Positions 46,728-57,246 of a stretch of DNA of 64,000 bases are shown here, piece by piece. Every line of letters starts with the position of its first letter. Position 1 is the stretch's first letter. The DNA lies in the NCBI GenBank assembly GCA_002104905.1, contig MCFE01000253.1, positions 49,596 through 113,595 on the forward strand. The letters run 5' to 3'. The notes beneath the pieces were generated by a model. It saw only the letters and a program-made list of their open reading frames with translations, was not told the DNA's origin and did not search any database. Both the position numbers and the translations under genes were made by a program. Source of the DNA: Basidiobolus meristosporus CBS 931.73 (taxonomy: Eukaryota > Basidiobolomycota > Basidiobolomycetes > Basidiobolales > Basidiobolaceae).

Positions 46728-48008
46728 ATGTCTGACAACGTAGTTCACGCTTTAGCTGGTTAGTACCGGACCCAACCTTGCTGGAGCCTTGCCAACTAAC
46801 TCTTTGCAGGTGCCGGTGGTGGCATTATCTCCATGCTGCTTACCTATCCTTTGGTCAGTATCAGCTCTCGTCTTCAGGTGCAAAAAGACACCACAAGCCC
46901 CGATTCCTATAAGGTAATCCGTTTCTCCTCTGTGCTTTTCGGTAGCTTCTACTTACCGTTTGCTCTACCAATAACCCTTCAAGGACGGCGTGGATGCTTT
47001 CCAAAAAATTCTGAACAAGGAGGGTGTCCCTGGACTCTACTCGTAAGTTTCCCACCTGTGTCTACTTTCTTGGGGGCATTTACCGAACAGCAGGTTTGCG
47101 CTTCTCCAGTGGCTTGAACTCGGCACTCTTCGGCATCGCCGTCACAAATGGTAAGGCCTTTTGGGCTGCTTTATCTGGAAGTATACAAACCCTGACCTAT
47201 TCCTGGTCTGCTCAGGTGTCTATTACTTTTTCTATGAGTGGACCAAATCCACTTTCGAGAAATCCTCCAAGAGCAAGGCCTTAAGCACCGGGCAAAGCAT
47301 GATTGCCGGTGCCATCGCTGGTGAGTAATTGATGAGCATATAGGGTCCATTGGTATTCTGGATATTCACAAACGGGAATTATTAGGTGCTGCTACTTGTA
47401 TTACTACCAATCCTATTTGGGTGGTGAATGTAGGCGCTTTACTAAAAATATCTATTCAAGACCTTTGCTCATCAGTTCCCCCTCAATAGACCCGTTTAAC
47501 AACCAAGAAGTCATTCACCGAGGGTGAAGGTGAAGCTCAGCCAATAGGGGCCCTTGGGACGTTGATCCGCATTATCCAAGAAGATGGTGTTGCCTCGTTG
47601 TGGCAAGGCCTCGTCCCAGCCCTCTATCTTGTGGTCAACCCAGTGATCCAATATACCGCTTTTGAGCAGGCCAAAAACTGGCTCGCCAAGCGCAAGGGCA
47701 AGTTGGGAAATGCCGACTTCTTCCTTCTGGGAGCCTTTAGTAAGCTTATTGCCACCAGTCTCACATATCCATACATTGTCATCAAATCCCGGATGCAATT
47801 GAAGCAGTCCAGTGATGAATCCCAACGCTACAAGTCTGTCTTGGATGGCTTCCGAAAGGTATTGAAGCACGAAGGAGTTGCTGGACTCTACAAAGGCTTG
47901 TACTACAAGTTGGTGCAAAGTGTACTTACCGCGGCCTTCCTTTTCATGGCCAAGGAATCCCTCTTCAAGTATACTTTAAGACTCCTTATGTTGGCCAAGA
48001 TGAAATAA
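46728..48008 (+). CDS. PMP47: Peroxisomal carrier PMP47/ANT1 (SLC25A17 family)
   Basis: A mitochondrial-carrier-fold transporter of the peroxisomal membrane, which imports ATP or cofactors (CoA, FAD, NAD) in exchange for nucleotides. ATG at 46728 (MSDNVVHALAGAGGGIISML), TAA at 48006-48008, with about seven short introns in the first half. Three carrier repeats are visible, marked by LTYPLVSISSRLQVQ, TNPIWVVNTRLTTKK and LTYPYIVIKSRMQLKQ, each a Px[D/L/I]xx[K/R/S]-type signature. The first and third keep PLVxxxxR and PYIxxKxR rather than the usual PxDxxK, which is characteristic of the PMP47/SLC25A17 group. Length is about 320 residues. No frame problem seen. Confidence 0.92.
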
Positions 48009-48367
48009 GTTAGATTGTACTCGCTATTGACATTAAACAAATAAGATATTAGTTAAGCAGTCATGGGATTTTCGGTTTAGCGACGTGATTATCTATGTAG
48101 ATAAGGGGGATAATGTGGGTCAAGCGTGGACATGGGCATGGGCATCCGGAATTTGGATTTGGCGGAAGGGAGATCTACATGACTTTGCTGAGGATTGAAA
48201 TAATACTGCTGATGCCCATATTATTGGATTGACACTCGTATCATTCGGTGTGGCATTTTGCACGCAAGCATATTCTTGATATTTCTTACCTACGAGGGAC
48301 CCACACCACACCTCACCTCACTTCTAGCTCACCTCTGCTCTCAATCTCACTGGGATAATATCTCATC
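48009..48367. other. Intergenic, no gene seen
   Basis: The 3' flank of PMP47 and the upstream region of the PPP1R21-like gene. It contains a GGACATGGGCATGGGCATCC repeat near 48128-48147. No gene recognised. Confidence 0.45.
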
Positions 48368-51300
48368 ATGACCGAAGGTGCCCTGTCCGTGAATGAATCT
48401 GTTGTTTCTGGTGGAGGTATGTGCAAGCGTGGCGCGGGCGAGCGCACATTCACTAAAGCCCATTTTAGAGGAACTCTCCGAAAGATACCAAAAGCTCTTT
48501 CGTGAGTACTCAAGGTTTGAGGATTACGGCTTCTGGGAGCCTTCCATACTTCCCGACTGACCCAATCTAACTCGCCCTCTGCTGCAGAATAAAGGCCCAA
48601 CACTCGGTGCTGAAGAAAGCCATCCTCAAGGTACTCCTCTCCCCGTTCCCTCTTGCTCGTCAGGGAGGACTATGGCTGCGTGCACACCCGTGTGGTTCCC
48701 CGTTTAACCCCCTGTCCTTTAGGAACAAACCCAGAATTCCGAATTGTCCACCGAGAACAAGTCCAAGGAACAAGAGCTTCGCAAAGTATACTCACCCACG
48801 GCGACTTTTTTCTTCGCTCCCCGGCTTACTTGCTCACCGGAACCACTTGATAGGTCTTACAGCAGCTGGACACCTTGAATTTCCATAACCAACGGCTCAC
48901 CAAACGCGTAGAGGATTTGCAGCGGAACGGGTCCCCGGTACGGCATCTAGTCTACATCGATTCTCGCCCCAAACGAACCCGTTTCCTCTTCTCGTCCTTT
49001 CTCATCGCTTTATGTTCAGAAATTAGGGGGACAATGGTTACTGCGGGCCTCTGCCAAGAAGGAGCTGGAAAAGCAAAGGATCACCCTAGAGGCGACGACA
49101 TTGGATTTACAAGGGAAAATCGAGGAGAATGGTATGCGCGGGTTCGGTATAGATCCACCAACAAACCGACCAGGCTAAAGAGTTCATCAAATCGTAGAAA
49201 ATCTGCACAAGGAGGTGTATGAGATCCATAGCCTGTATACCGAGCAGTTGAATGTGTATCAGAAGAAGGTGGATGAGTTGGAGAATGAGAAGAACCTTTT
49301 GAATGTATGTTGCGGCGGCATTATCGGGTGAAGTATGTACTGATCAATGGATCCCAGGAGGAGCTGGTCAAATGCCAAATGGTGAACGAGAATTCGGCCC
49401 AAGCCCTGAGAAGTCAGAAGAAGGACGCCGAGCTGGAGATCAAAAAGATCCGCGAGGACCTGAACAAGTAACTGTTGAGCCATTCCTCCTCTATTCGTAA
49501 ATCGGCAGGCGTTGATTTGTTTATCGACAGAACAAAAGAGAGCCTGGCCGGCCTTCGGGAGAACATAGCGGAGAAGTCGAAGCTACAGGCGGAGGAGGTT
49601 GCGGTCGTTAAGCGACTATCCACATCTCTGCACCATTACGATCAGCTCTATGAAAGACTATTTGCACATGATCCCAAGGTACCGATTCACATAACCGCGG
49701 GGCTGTCTGAATGCTAACACCTCTTTAGTCTGGCTGTAGAGCGATCTTCAACCAGTGCTCTGATCTATGGTCAGACCTGATCAAAAACGCACAGCTCGTC
49801 GAGGTTCCCCGTGATCTACAATATCTCCTGGTGAGTAGTGTTTGACCCTAGCCCTAGCTCCAGCTCTAACGTATTGGCTCAGAACTTTGAGACCTCGTCG
49901 TTTGAGGAATATCTGATTAACGAGCACCTCCCGGTTGGCCATGGGAAGGGCACAGATGTAAGTATCGATCTTGGTTTCTCCGAGGAAGACGTTAGAGACT
50001 AACGTTGGCTTAGGAGAATATCGTGGTCGCAGTCCAGGCTGTACTCTCCATATATGATAGACTGTTGCAAGTTGCGTGCGAGAAGTAAGTAAGCTCATGA
50101 TGGCCCCTGTTTACCATGGCTAATCCGTGATTAGTTTACCAGACGCGACTCACCTTCACAACCGGAATGGTAAGCTGGAAAAGGTCCCGTTGAGCGAGAG
50201 CTTTTCGGAGTTCGTCGCGGAGTTCTTCACACAAGGTATGCGTATATGTCGACTAACCGGTAGACTTGTTCTGACTACACGCACAATTCCAGCCGCGGTG
50301 CCACTCGACGACAAGGCTCGGGAGAGCTTGCTTGACAAACTGGCCGCAGTTCGCATCGGGATCAAGAGTAAGAGAGGTGCCATTCTTTCGGGTGAATTTC
50401 AACTAAACCACCCCTTTGTAGGTTACATTCAAGTCAGCACAGCGGACTCTACACATCACGTGCTCTTGAGCTCCTTAAATGAATGCAGCGGTAAGAGCGC
50501 AAAGGATTTTGTGGAGATTTGACTCTCATCTATCTTCCGTGTAGACCAGCTAAGCGGAGCCATTCAGAGCGTATTGTTGACAAATCCCGACCGAGTTGGT
50601 TCGGAGGAGACGGTAAGGCAGAGACGAGTGAGAGGAGGTTTATGCGAGCTACGGTTAACATCACTTCACGATCTCAGATACCTGACTCCAGCCAGAATGT
50701 CTGGAAGGGAATCGAGGACGCATTCCAGGAGAGCCTATCCTATCAACAGACCCTGGTGTCGAGATTGGCCGTCCTTCAAAGTAGAACTTGAGATCCAAGT
50801 CTCCCCGCATGGTCCCATTTTAAACAGATTTGAGTTTAGGAGAAAGCTCAAACCTCATCCGGTCCAATGCTGACCTGCGTTCTCGTCACGAAGAGTTGCA
50901 ACGGGAATCGGCCGCGCAAAAAGATAGAGCCTCGCAGCTAGAATCGGAGGTGAACAGCCTCAAGGCAATGATCGCTGAGCGCGAGGTAACTCTAATGGCC
51001 TGGACACTAGCCGCAACCACCATCTGATGCTTCTCGTCTACAGAGTCCCGAGGTTCTCGACCAGGTGGAGGACCCAGAAGCGCAAGTCGAGAGAGTCACT
51101 GCCGAGGCGTCCACACAGACAACAGAGGTATTTGAGGTGGTGCAGTCTCAGGCACCAGTTGCCAATGGGGTTGTATCGTCTGGCGATGAGGCTTCGGTGG
51201 TATCCCCTTCAGGACAAGTAATACCAGGTTACTTACGCAGTGACACATGCCGTGGATTCATTTGTTATGGTTACAGAGCGAGCCCGAGGAAGACTTGACG

Positions 51301-51892
51301 GATAACAAGGCGATCAACGGATCGTCGTTGTCATCACCTAATCAGCTGGTAGGTTACGGGAGGCACACTTCATGAAGGTTATCATACTCACAGGGGGGGG
51401 TTCTAGGATCCAGATCAAATGACTAGAGAAGATCTCATCAAGCGGCATTATGAGGGCAAATTGGCACAGCTGCTAGAACGGGTGAGTTTTGTAAATATTG
51501 GCCAATCCGACGGCACCCACTAACACGAACTTGCGGGATAGTCACAAGAGGCAGACAGCCAAGCCCAGCGAATGCGCAAGGTGTGTCAAAACTTGGTTCA
51601 GAAGCTGGAAGCCTCCGAGGTGGAGAAGAAAACCATACAAAAGCAACTTGACGAGGCTAAGCAGCATGTCACAAGAATCCAGGTACATACACGACCCATT
51701 GATGAAATCCGACGAGTAGCCATAAACTCACGTGTTGTTAGGACGAGCTTCGTACCACCGAGGAGAATTACAAAGCGCAGTTGGACATGATGACCGAGCG
51801 TAAGTGCTTCCCCTGTGTTACCACATTTGGTGATTTGTTGCTTACTGTTTCCTATAGATATTGCACAGCTCACTGCAAGCATTCCACAGTAG
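48368..51892 (+). CDS. PPP1R21: PPP1R21-like coiled-coil protein (FERRY subunit 2)
   Basis: Homologue of protein phosphatase 1 regulatory subunit 21, the central coiled-coil subunit (Fy-2) of the human FERRY complex that binds Rab5 and mRNAs on early endosomes. ATG at 48368, TAG at 51890-51892, in about 16 short exons. The N-terminus has the KLRAQ-type motif (ERYQKLFREYSRIKAQHSVL, KKAILK) and LNFHNQRLTKRVEDLQ. The middle is helical (LHHYDQLYERLFAHDP, FETSSFEEYLINEHLPVGHG). The C-terminal block (TREDLIKRHYEGKLAQLLER, LQ/ADSQAQRMRKVCQNLVQKLE, then QDELRTTEENYKAQLDMMTE) closely parallels the human C-terminal coiled coil. Its start, end and order all match. It is the last gene before the subtelomeric repeats. 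Exon borders in the middle are less certain. Confidence 0.82.
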
Positions 51893-52056
51893 CTTCATTA
51901 ATTTCCCAATTTTGAGTGTATTCCCTCTATATCAAGCTTTCCAAAATAAATTACCATTGTACTAAATATAGCATTTTGCAGTTTCAAGGGTGTGATAACT
52001 CTTTTTGGGCCTTTTCAAGCAAATTTCTGCTGAATTCAAGATACACAGTTAATGCT

Positions 52057-52236
52057 TAGGGGGGGGGTGACATACACCAACAGGTGAAATCTTTGTTTCA
52101 CTAACTCAAAATAAAGAAGCCAAGTGCTACAAGGGTAGCTTTTTTACAAGCAAATACAGAAGGTTCATTTTGGGAAAGCTGATAAGAAAGATCCCTAAAT
52201 TTATGTGGAGTTTAAACAGAGTTGAATGCTACTGGA
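52057..52236 (-). mobile_element. 5'-truncated telomeric LINE tail
   Basis: About 180 bases of LINE 3' end, in minus sense ending at a degenerate telomeric junction (TTAGGGGGGGGG on the plus strand, 52058-52069). It has the hairpin CACCAACAGGTG and the family-A features AAGAAGCCAAGTGCTACAAG. It is truncated at 52236 against copia LTR sequence. It marks the inner edge of the subtelomeric array. Confidence 0.75.
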
Positions 52237-52354
52237 GGGAAAAGTAGAATATGTGGTTTTCACTTGATGATTTATTGAATGTAAAAGTAGTATTTATACT
52301 TTCACATGGTCTTGGCATAACAAACATGTAGAATAGGCTTAGGAAGGTCCCAAG
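52237..52354 (-). repeat. copia LTR fragment
   Basis: About 118 bases matching the LTR interior up to the GGAAGGTCCCAAG block, then interrupted by the full LTR at 52355. This is the pattern left when one element inserts into an older LTR of its own family. Confidence 0.75.
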
Positions 52355-52704
52355 TGTTGTAAGAGTCTTGGAGATATTGGAAGTGATTGGGAGAGCAAGT
52401 AGATTATTTGGTTTTCACTTAATGATTTATTGAATGTAAAAGTAGTATTTATACTTTTACCTGGTCTTGGCATTACAAACATGTAGAATAGGTTAAGGAA
52501 GGTCCCAAGAGTACATGTGCAAAGTTTGGGGCTGTTTGGACATCTTTGAGAATTTTCATGTTCTGAGTACCTGGTATTTTGGTGAAAATATTCCAAGTAA
52601 ATCCCAACAAGGAATTTGGTCAGTATTCTCTAGGATTTGAGGGTAATGATCTAAGTGACTAAGTTAGGTCAATATTTAGGTGGAATTACAAATTTTTACA
52701 ACAC
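52355..52704 (-). repeat. copia 3' LTR (relic B)
   Basis: A 350-bp LTR with TGTTGTAAGAG at 52355 and ATTTTTACAACA at its other end. It lies directly downstream (minus sense) of the RNase H end of relic B. Same family as the LTRs at 1-3 kb. Confidence 0.88.
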
Positions 52705-54196
52705 TCCCGCTTAGCTAAATGCTCATACTGACTAGTCCTAATTTTGACCTAAGATATTCAAACTTGTCTCTAGCTAATGGTTTGGCAAATATGTGTGCAA
52801 TCATTTCACCTGAAGGACTGTAAACTAAGCTAGCTAAGTTATTCTCTGTAGCTTCACATATGAAATGATATCTAATATCTATGTGCTTGGCTCCAGTATG
52901 AAAAGTTGGATTTCTACCTAATTGTATGCATCCTTGATTATCTTGAAATAGAGTAATAGGCATTTTTCAACATAGGCCTAAATCTGTAAAAAGCTTTCTT
53001 AACCACATTGCTTCTTTTGTAACTTCACAGGCTGCCATGTACTCTGCCTCTGTGGTAGAAAGTGCTACAGTTGGTTGCTTTTTTGAATTCTATGAAATTG
53101 CTCCTTTGCAGTAAACAAAGGTGTATCCTGTGGTTGATCTTCTGTCTTCCAAGTTATGTCCCCAATCTGCATCAGAGTATCCCATTAGATTCTGGTCTGA
53201 ATCCTTATAAGTGTATCTCAAGTAGATATCAGCAGTTCCTTTTAGGTATCTAAAAATCCGCTTAACTGCTGCAATATGATCCAATCCATAGTTCTGCGTA
53301 TGTTGGCTGACAACTCCCACTGAATATGAGATATCTGGACATGTTCCAAGCATGATATACATCAGACTGCCAGCCATAGATTGACAAGGAAAGTCAGGGC
53401 TTTCAGATGGCACCAAGCTCTCTTGATTTGGTTGAGTTTTGACCAAGTTAAGGTCTGTCTCCATTGGGGTAGCTGCCAGCTTACAGTCTTCCATTTGGTA
53501 CTTCTTTAGTATATCTTGAATATACTTGGATTGGCTTAGGGTAATAGTCTGAGTACTTCTGTCTATGGAAAACTTAATCCCTAAGTAGTAACTAAGTTCT
53601 CCTAGATTGGACATCTTGAACTCCTTAGATAGGCTGGATTTAGTTTCTTCCAATGTTTCTAGTTTATTAGTGGCTATAATAAGAACATCCATATTTAGAG
53701 CTGATAGAACTGGACTTGCTCTATCTGGCTTATAGTATATACTATAGTCAGCATTACTCCTTTTGAAACTCACAGATTCCAAATAAGAATCTATCTTGCA
53801 ATTCCAGGCTCTTGGTGATTGTTTGAGACCATTTAGTGACTTTATAAGCTTGCAGACCAAATGGGGGCTATCTTGATCAACAAAACCATCAGGCTGGCTC
53901 ATATACACATTTGTATCAAGTTCTCCATTCAAAAATGCAGTTTTTACATCTATTTGATAAATAAAAAACTTATATTTGGCTAAAATAGCCAATATTAATC
54001 AGATGGAATTAAACTTGGCTACTGGTGCAAAGGTCTCAGTATAGTCAGGTCCTTTTGCTTGAGAGTATCCTTTGGCTACAAGTCTTGCCTTGTATCTTTC
54101 AATTGTACCATCAGCCTTGTAATTTGTTTTGAAGACCCATCTGAATCCAATTGATTTTTGGTTGATTGGTAATTTGACTAAGTCGCAAGTTTGGGT
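52705..54196 (-). pseudogene. copia reverse transcriptase-RNase H (relic B)
   Basis: In minus sense: [100 protein letters not shown], then RNase H (STTEAEY...[11 protein letters not shown]) and the C-terminal LARDKFEYLRSKLGL. It is dead: a TGA replaces an expected CGA Arg near 53999, a TAG replaces Trp at the start of RNase H (about 53089), a TGA occurs near 52974, and the catalytic YVDD box reads NMDV. Gag, protease and integrase are missing, cut off at a LINE tail at about 54197. Confidence 0.9.
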
Positions 54197-54230
54197 CAGG
54201 GGGAGGGAAAGTCACCAAGGTAGGTGAAAT
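54197..54230 (-). mobile_element. Tiny LINE tail remnant
   Basis: About 34 bases comprising the 3' hairpin (GTCACCAAGGTAGGTGAAAT on the plus strand) and a GTCAGGGGGAGGG junction. It is truncated immediately by the next element, whose junction (TTTAGGGGGG) follows at 54229. Confidence 0.7.
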
Positions 54231-55322
54231 CTTTAGGGGGGAGACAGTCACCAACAGGTGAAATCTTTATTTCAGTTGAAACAAAGAAGCCAGCACTACT
54301 GTTGTAGCTTTGTTACAAGAGTGTGTAGCTGAGGGGAATTTGTAGGTAAGTTAATAAGAAGTGATGATAGCTCTTCAGTGCTCAAGACACTGTTCAGTGG
54401 GAAGGGGGGTAGCAAGAGAGGTAAGAATGACTTGTGAACAACATTAATGGGGGGAATGTGATAAGGATTGATATTCATCATAAAGGGAGTGTGCTGCTGC
54501 AGATATTGCTGCCAAAGGTCTGTCAAGTACTTCAGGTAGGCCAGCTTGGGTTTTTCTGACTGCAGAATATAATGAGCAAACTTCTTGACTTCAGGATCTC
54601 CAAGTATAGTTCTCCAGCAGAAGCCAGGTGTTGTGTGGTGTGTTCTCTTCCAGGCCTTAATCAGTGGGTTGTTGCAGTGGTGAAGTCTGAGGTATAATCT
54701 TGTTCTAAGGTAGAGAAGTCTGATCTTATAGGGCATAAACCCAAAAGCACCAAGAATAGCATGTCTGTAGGGGCATTCAGGCAAATGAGGCACTAAGGAG
54801 GTAATGCACCATACTGCAAACTTGTCAAGCTTAGTGCAGTCTCTAGAAGTAAGAGAGAGAAGTGGTAAGCCAAATTCCAGGACCGGGAAGACAAACTGCT
54901 TGAGTAGAAGGAGGCAGCTGGGAGCTGAAGTTGTAGGAGGAGTAACAGCCAGAAGCTTGTGGAGTGCCTGTCTTGCCAGGATAATTCTCTTCTTCAGGTG
55001 TGCTCCAGAGTCTAGTCCAGTAGGAAGGAAAGGAAAGCCAAGATATGTAGCAGAAACCTGAGCAGGTAGAGTGGAGTTCTCCAAGTTGATGGGAGAGCCC
55101 AAAGGTACTGTCTTTGCAATGGAAAGCTGGAGATTATTCTTCTGCAGATACTGGTGGATGGTCTGGGAGTCTTGTTGCACATTGGAGGAGGATATTCTGA
55201 TGTCATTAGCAAAGAGAGTAACCAGGCAGTCAGCTGAGAGTCTTGGGAAATCATTCAGGAAGATGGCAAACAGTATAGGACCAAGCACAGAGCCTTGAAC
55301 CACTCCATTAGGAGCTGAGAAG
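54231..55322 (-). mobile_element. 5'-truncated telomeric LINE, family A
   Basis: The C-terminal part of a non-LTR reverse transcriptase (about 54296-55320), open throughout with the stop at 54296. It includes NGVVQGSVLGPILFAIFLND, LVTLFANDIRISSSN (the YADD box degraded to FAND) and LVPHLPECPYRHAILGAFGF. It is clearly related to the C-terminal half of the intact LINE at 59.2-63.9 kb but diverged, so it is a second family. The 3' UTR (54231-54295) ends in the hairpin CACCAACAGGTG and a TTTAGGGGGG junction. The 5' end is truncated at the telomeric junction GGGTTAGGGGG at 55322. Confidence 0.88.
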
Positions 55323-55849
55323 GGTTAGGGGGAGGAAAGTCACCAAGTGGTGAAATCTTTATTTACTTATGACAAGTATCTAAAGAAGCCAAGTTAATCT
55401 GAAGTAATTCCTAGAAAGCTAAGTCTGAGAGATATCTTCCTGGTAAGCCAGGTCTGAGAGTTGAGAAGCTGATTGGTACTATATTTTCTAGTTAGCTAGG
55501 TCTGAGAGAGGTTTCCTGGAAAGCCAGGTCTGGGAAGTGAGAATCTGAATATATCTGAGCTAACTTATACTGGTTTGCGGTAGCTGAATTGTGGCCGGAA
55601 TGGCCAGCAGACTGGGGGAACTGAGATGTATTTCTGGGCAATCACTGGCCAAATTTACTAGGCAAATCTGGCCAATTAGCATTTCAAGGATTTCAGCCAA
55701 TCAGAGCCTTTACTTTGCCCGATGGTTGATCAAGCCATCTCCCAATGAGCACACATCAATTTATTAATCAAATTTTGTTGGATCCAGGATTTGAACCCAC
55801 AACCATGGGTATGGAAGGGTTAGGGATAACCACAAGGCTAAGTGTTCTG
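55323..55849 (-). mobile_element. tRNA-derived telomeric SINE, copy 1
   Basis: A roughly 525-base unit whose minus strand starts with a tRNA-like head: an A-box-like TAGCCTTGTGGTTA (55827-55840) and a perfect B box GGTTCAAATCC (55787-55797), the split promoter of RNA polymerase III. A body of about 390 bases contains repeated GTCTGAGAG-type segments and is followed by a 3' tail shared with the LINEs: AAGAAGCC (plus strand), a spacer, AATAAAG (minus), the hairpin CACCAAGTGGTG and a GGGTTAGGGGG junction. The unit has no coding capacity. It is adjacent in tandem to copy 2. Confidence 0.85.
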
Positions 55850-56378
55850 GTCAGGGGGGAGGAAAGTCACCAAGTGGTGAAATCTTTACTTACTTATGAC
55901 AAGTATCTAAAGAAGCCAAGTTAATCTGAAGTAATTCCTAGAAAGCTAGGTCTGAGAGATATCTTCCTGGTAAGCCAGGTCTGAGAGTTGAGAAGCTGGG
56001 TGGTACTATATTTCCTAGTTAGCTAGGTCTGAGAGTGGTTTCCTGGAAAGCCAGGCCTGAGAAGTGAGAATCTGAATATATCTGAGCTAAGTTATACTGG
56101 TTTGCGGTAGCTGAATTGTGGCCGGAATGGCCAGTAGACTGGGGGAACTGAGATGTATTTCTGGGCGATCACTGGCCAAATTTACTAGGCAAATCTGGCC
56201 AAGTAGCATTTCAAGGATTTCAGCCAATCAGAGCCTTTACTTTGCCCGATGGTTGATCAAGCCATCTCCCAATGAGCACACATCAATTTATTAATCAAAT
56301 TTTTGCTGGATCCAGGATTTGAACCCACAACCATGGGTATGGAAGGGTTAGGGATAACCACAAGGCTAAGTGTTCTTG
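55850..56378 (-). mobile_element. tRNA-derived telomeric SINE, copy 2
   Basis: Nearly identical to copy 1 over its full length; differences are scattered point changes plus one extra T near 56302. A box at 56355-56368, B box at 56315-56325. Both copies begin at the same base (AGAACAC) and end at the same hairpin tail, which defines the full-length element. The junction to copy 1 is GGTCAGGGGGG, a one-base variant of TTAGGG. Confidence 0.85.
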
Positions 56379-57246
56379 GTTAGGGGGAGGGAAAGTCACC
56401 AAAGTAGGTGAAATCTTTATTTGATTTCAGACAAGTCTAACTACAAATAAAGAAGCCAGCTGGGAATAGAAGATTCCCAAAGTAAACAAAAAGTTGAATA
56501 TGAATAAATCTAAGCTAAAGTTAAGGCAGTATCCCAGAGTACACTGTGTTGTATCCAAGAGAAAGTGTAATAAAACTCTTGAATGGTTTAACTGAACCAA
56601 AGGGACAATCAAGTGCAGAATCTTAGAATTGTCAGAGAGTGGCGGAAATATTAGCAGAAAGATTCTGATCTAATATTGGTCTTGGATATAGCTGGGTTGG
56701 CTATAAAGGCAATGATATTTGTTTGCTAGGCAGGCTAGGCTTGGTGTTCTTTGGAGTGCTAGATATACTAGGCTTGGATAGAAACTAGAACGGAATTGTT
56801 GGATTCTTATTTTTGCTGAGACAGAATCTTAATTTTGTTGAGACACACACTAAACCAAAAGGTTCAGTACACTTAATTTATACTTTTCTGATCAAGTTGA
56901 ATTAGTAAGCACCAAGGGACTGGATTGATTGAAATCAATTTGGGTGTTCTTTGGTGCACAAGATAAATGAAAATTACATCGTCAATCAACTGATGTCTTG
57001 GCAACTGCACAGTGGTTGGATAGATCTCAGATGACTAATCACCTGGGAAGGCTTGGCAGATAGGTTGATAACGTGATGACCATTTGAAAATAGATCAGGT
57101 GTGATAGCTAAAAATAGATTCTGAGGTGGGATCAAATAAACTGTAACTGGGATTTGTTATGTTTGGGTTAGGGAAAATCAGTTAGGGTGCTAGATTTTCA
57201 AACGGAGTAAAATTGGCAAAGTTTTAAATGTTGATGCACAACATCA
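56379..57246 (-). mobile_element. Gypsy 3' region ending in a LINE-type tail
   Basis: Downstream (minus sense) of the chromodomain stop there is about 800 bases of noncoding DNA, beginning with the palindromic TGATGTTGTGCATCAACAT (a possible LTR or UTR start). It ends with GGCTTCTTTATTTGTAG, AATAAAG, the hairpin CACCTACTTTGGTG and a GGTTAGGGGGAGGG junction at 56379-56392, i.e. a family-B LINE tail. I see no second LTR. Confidence 0.6.
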
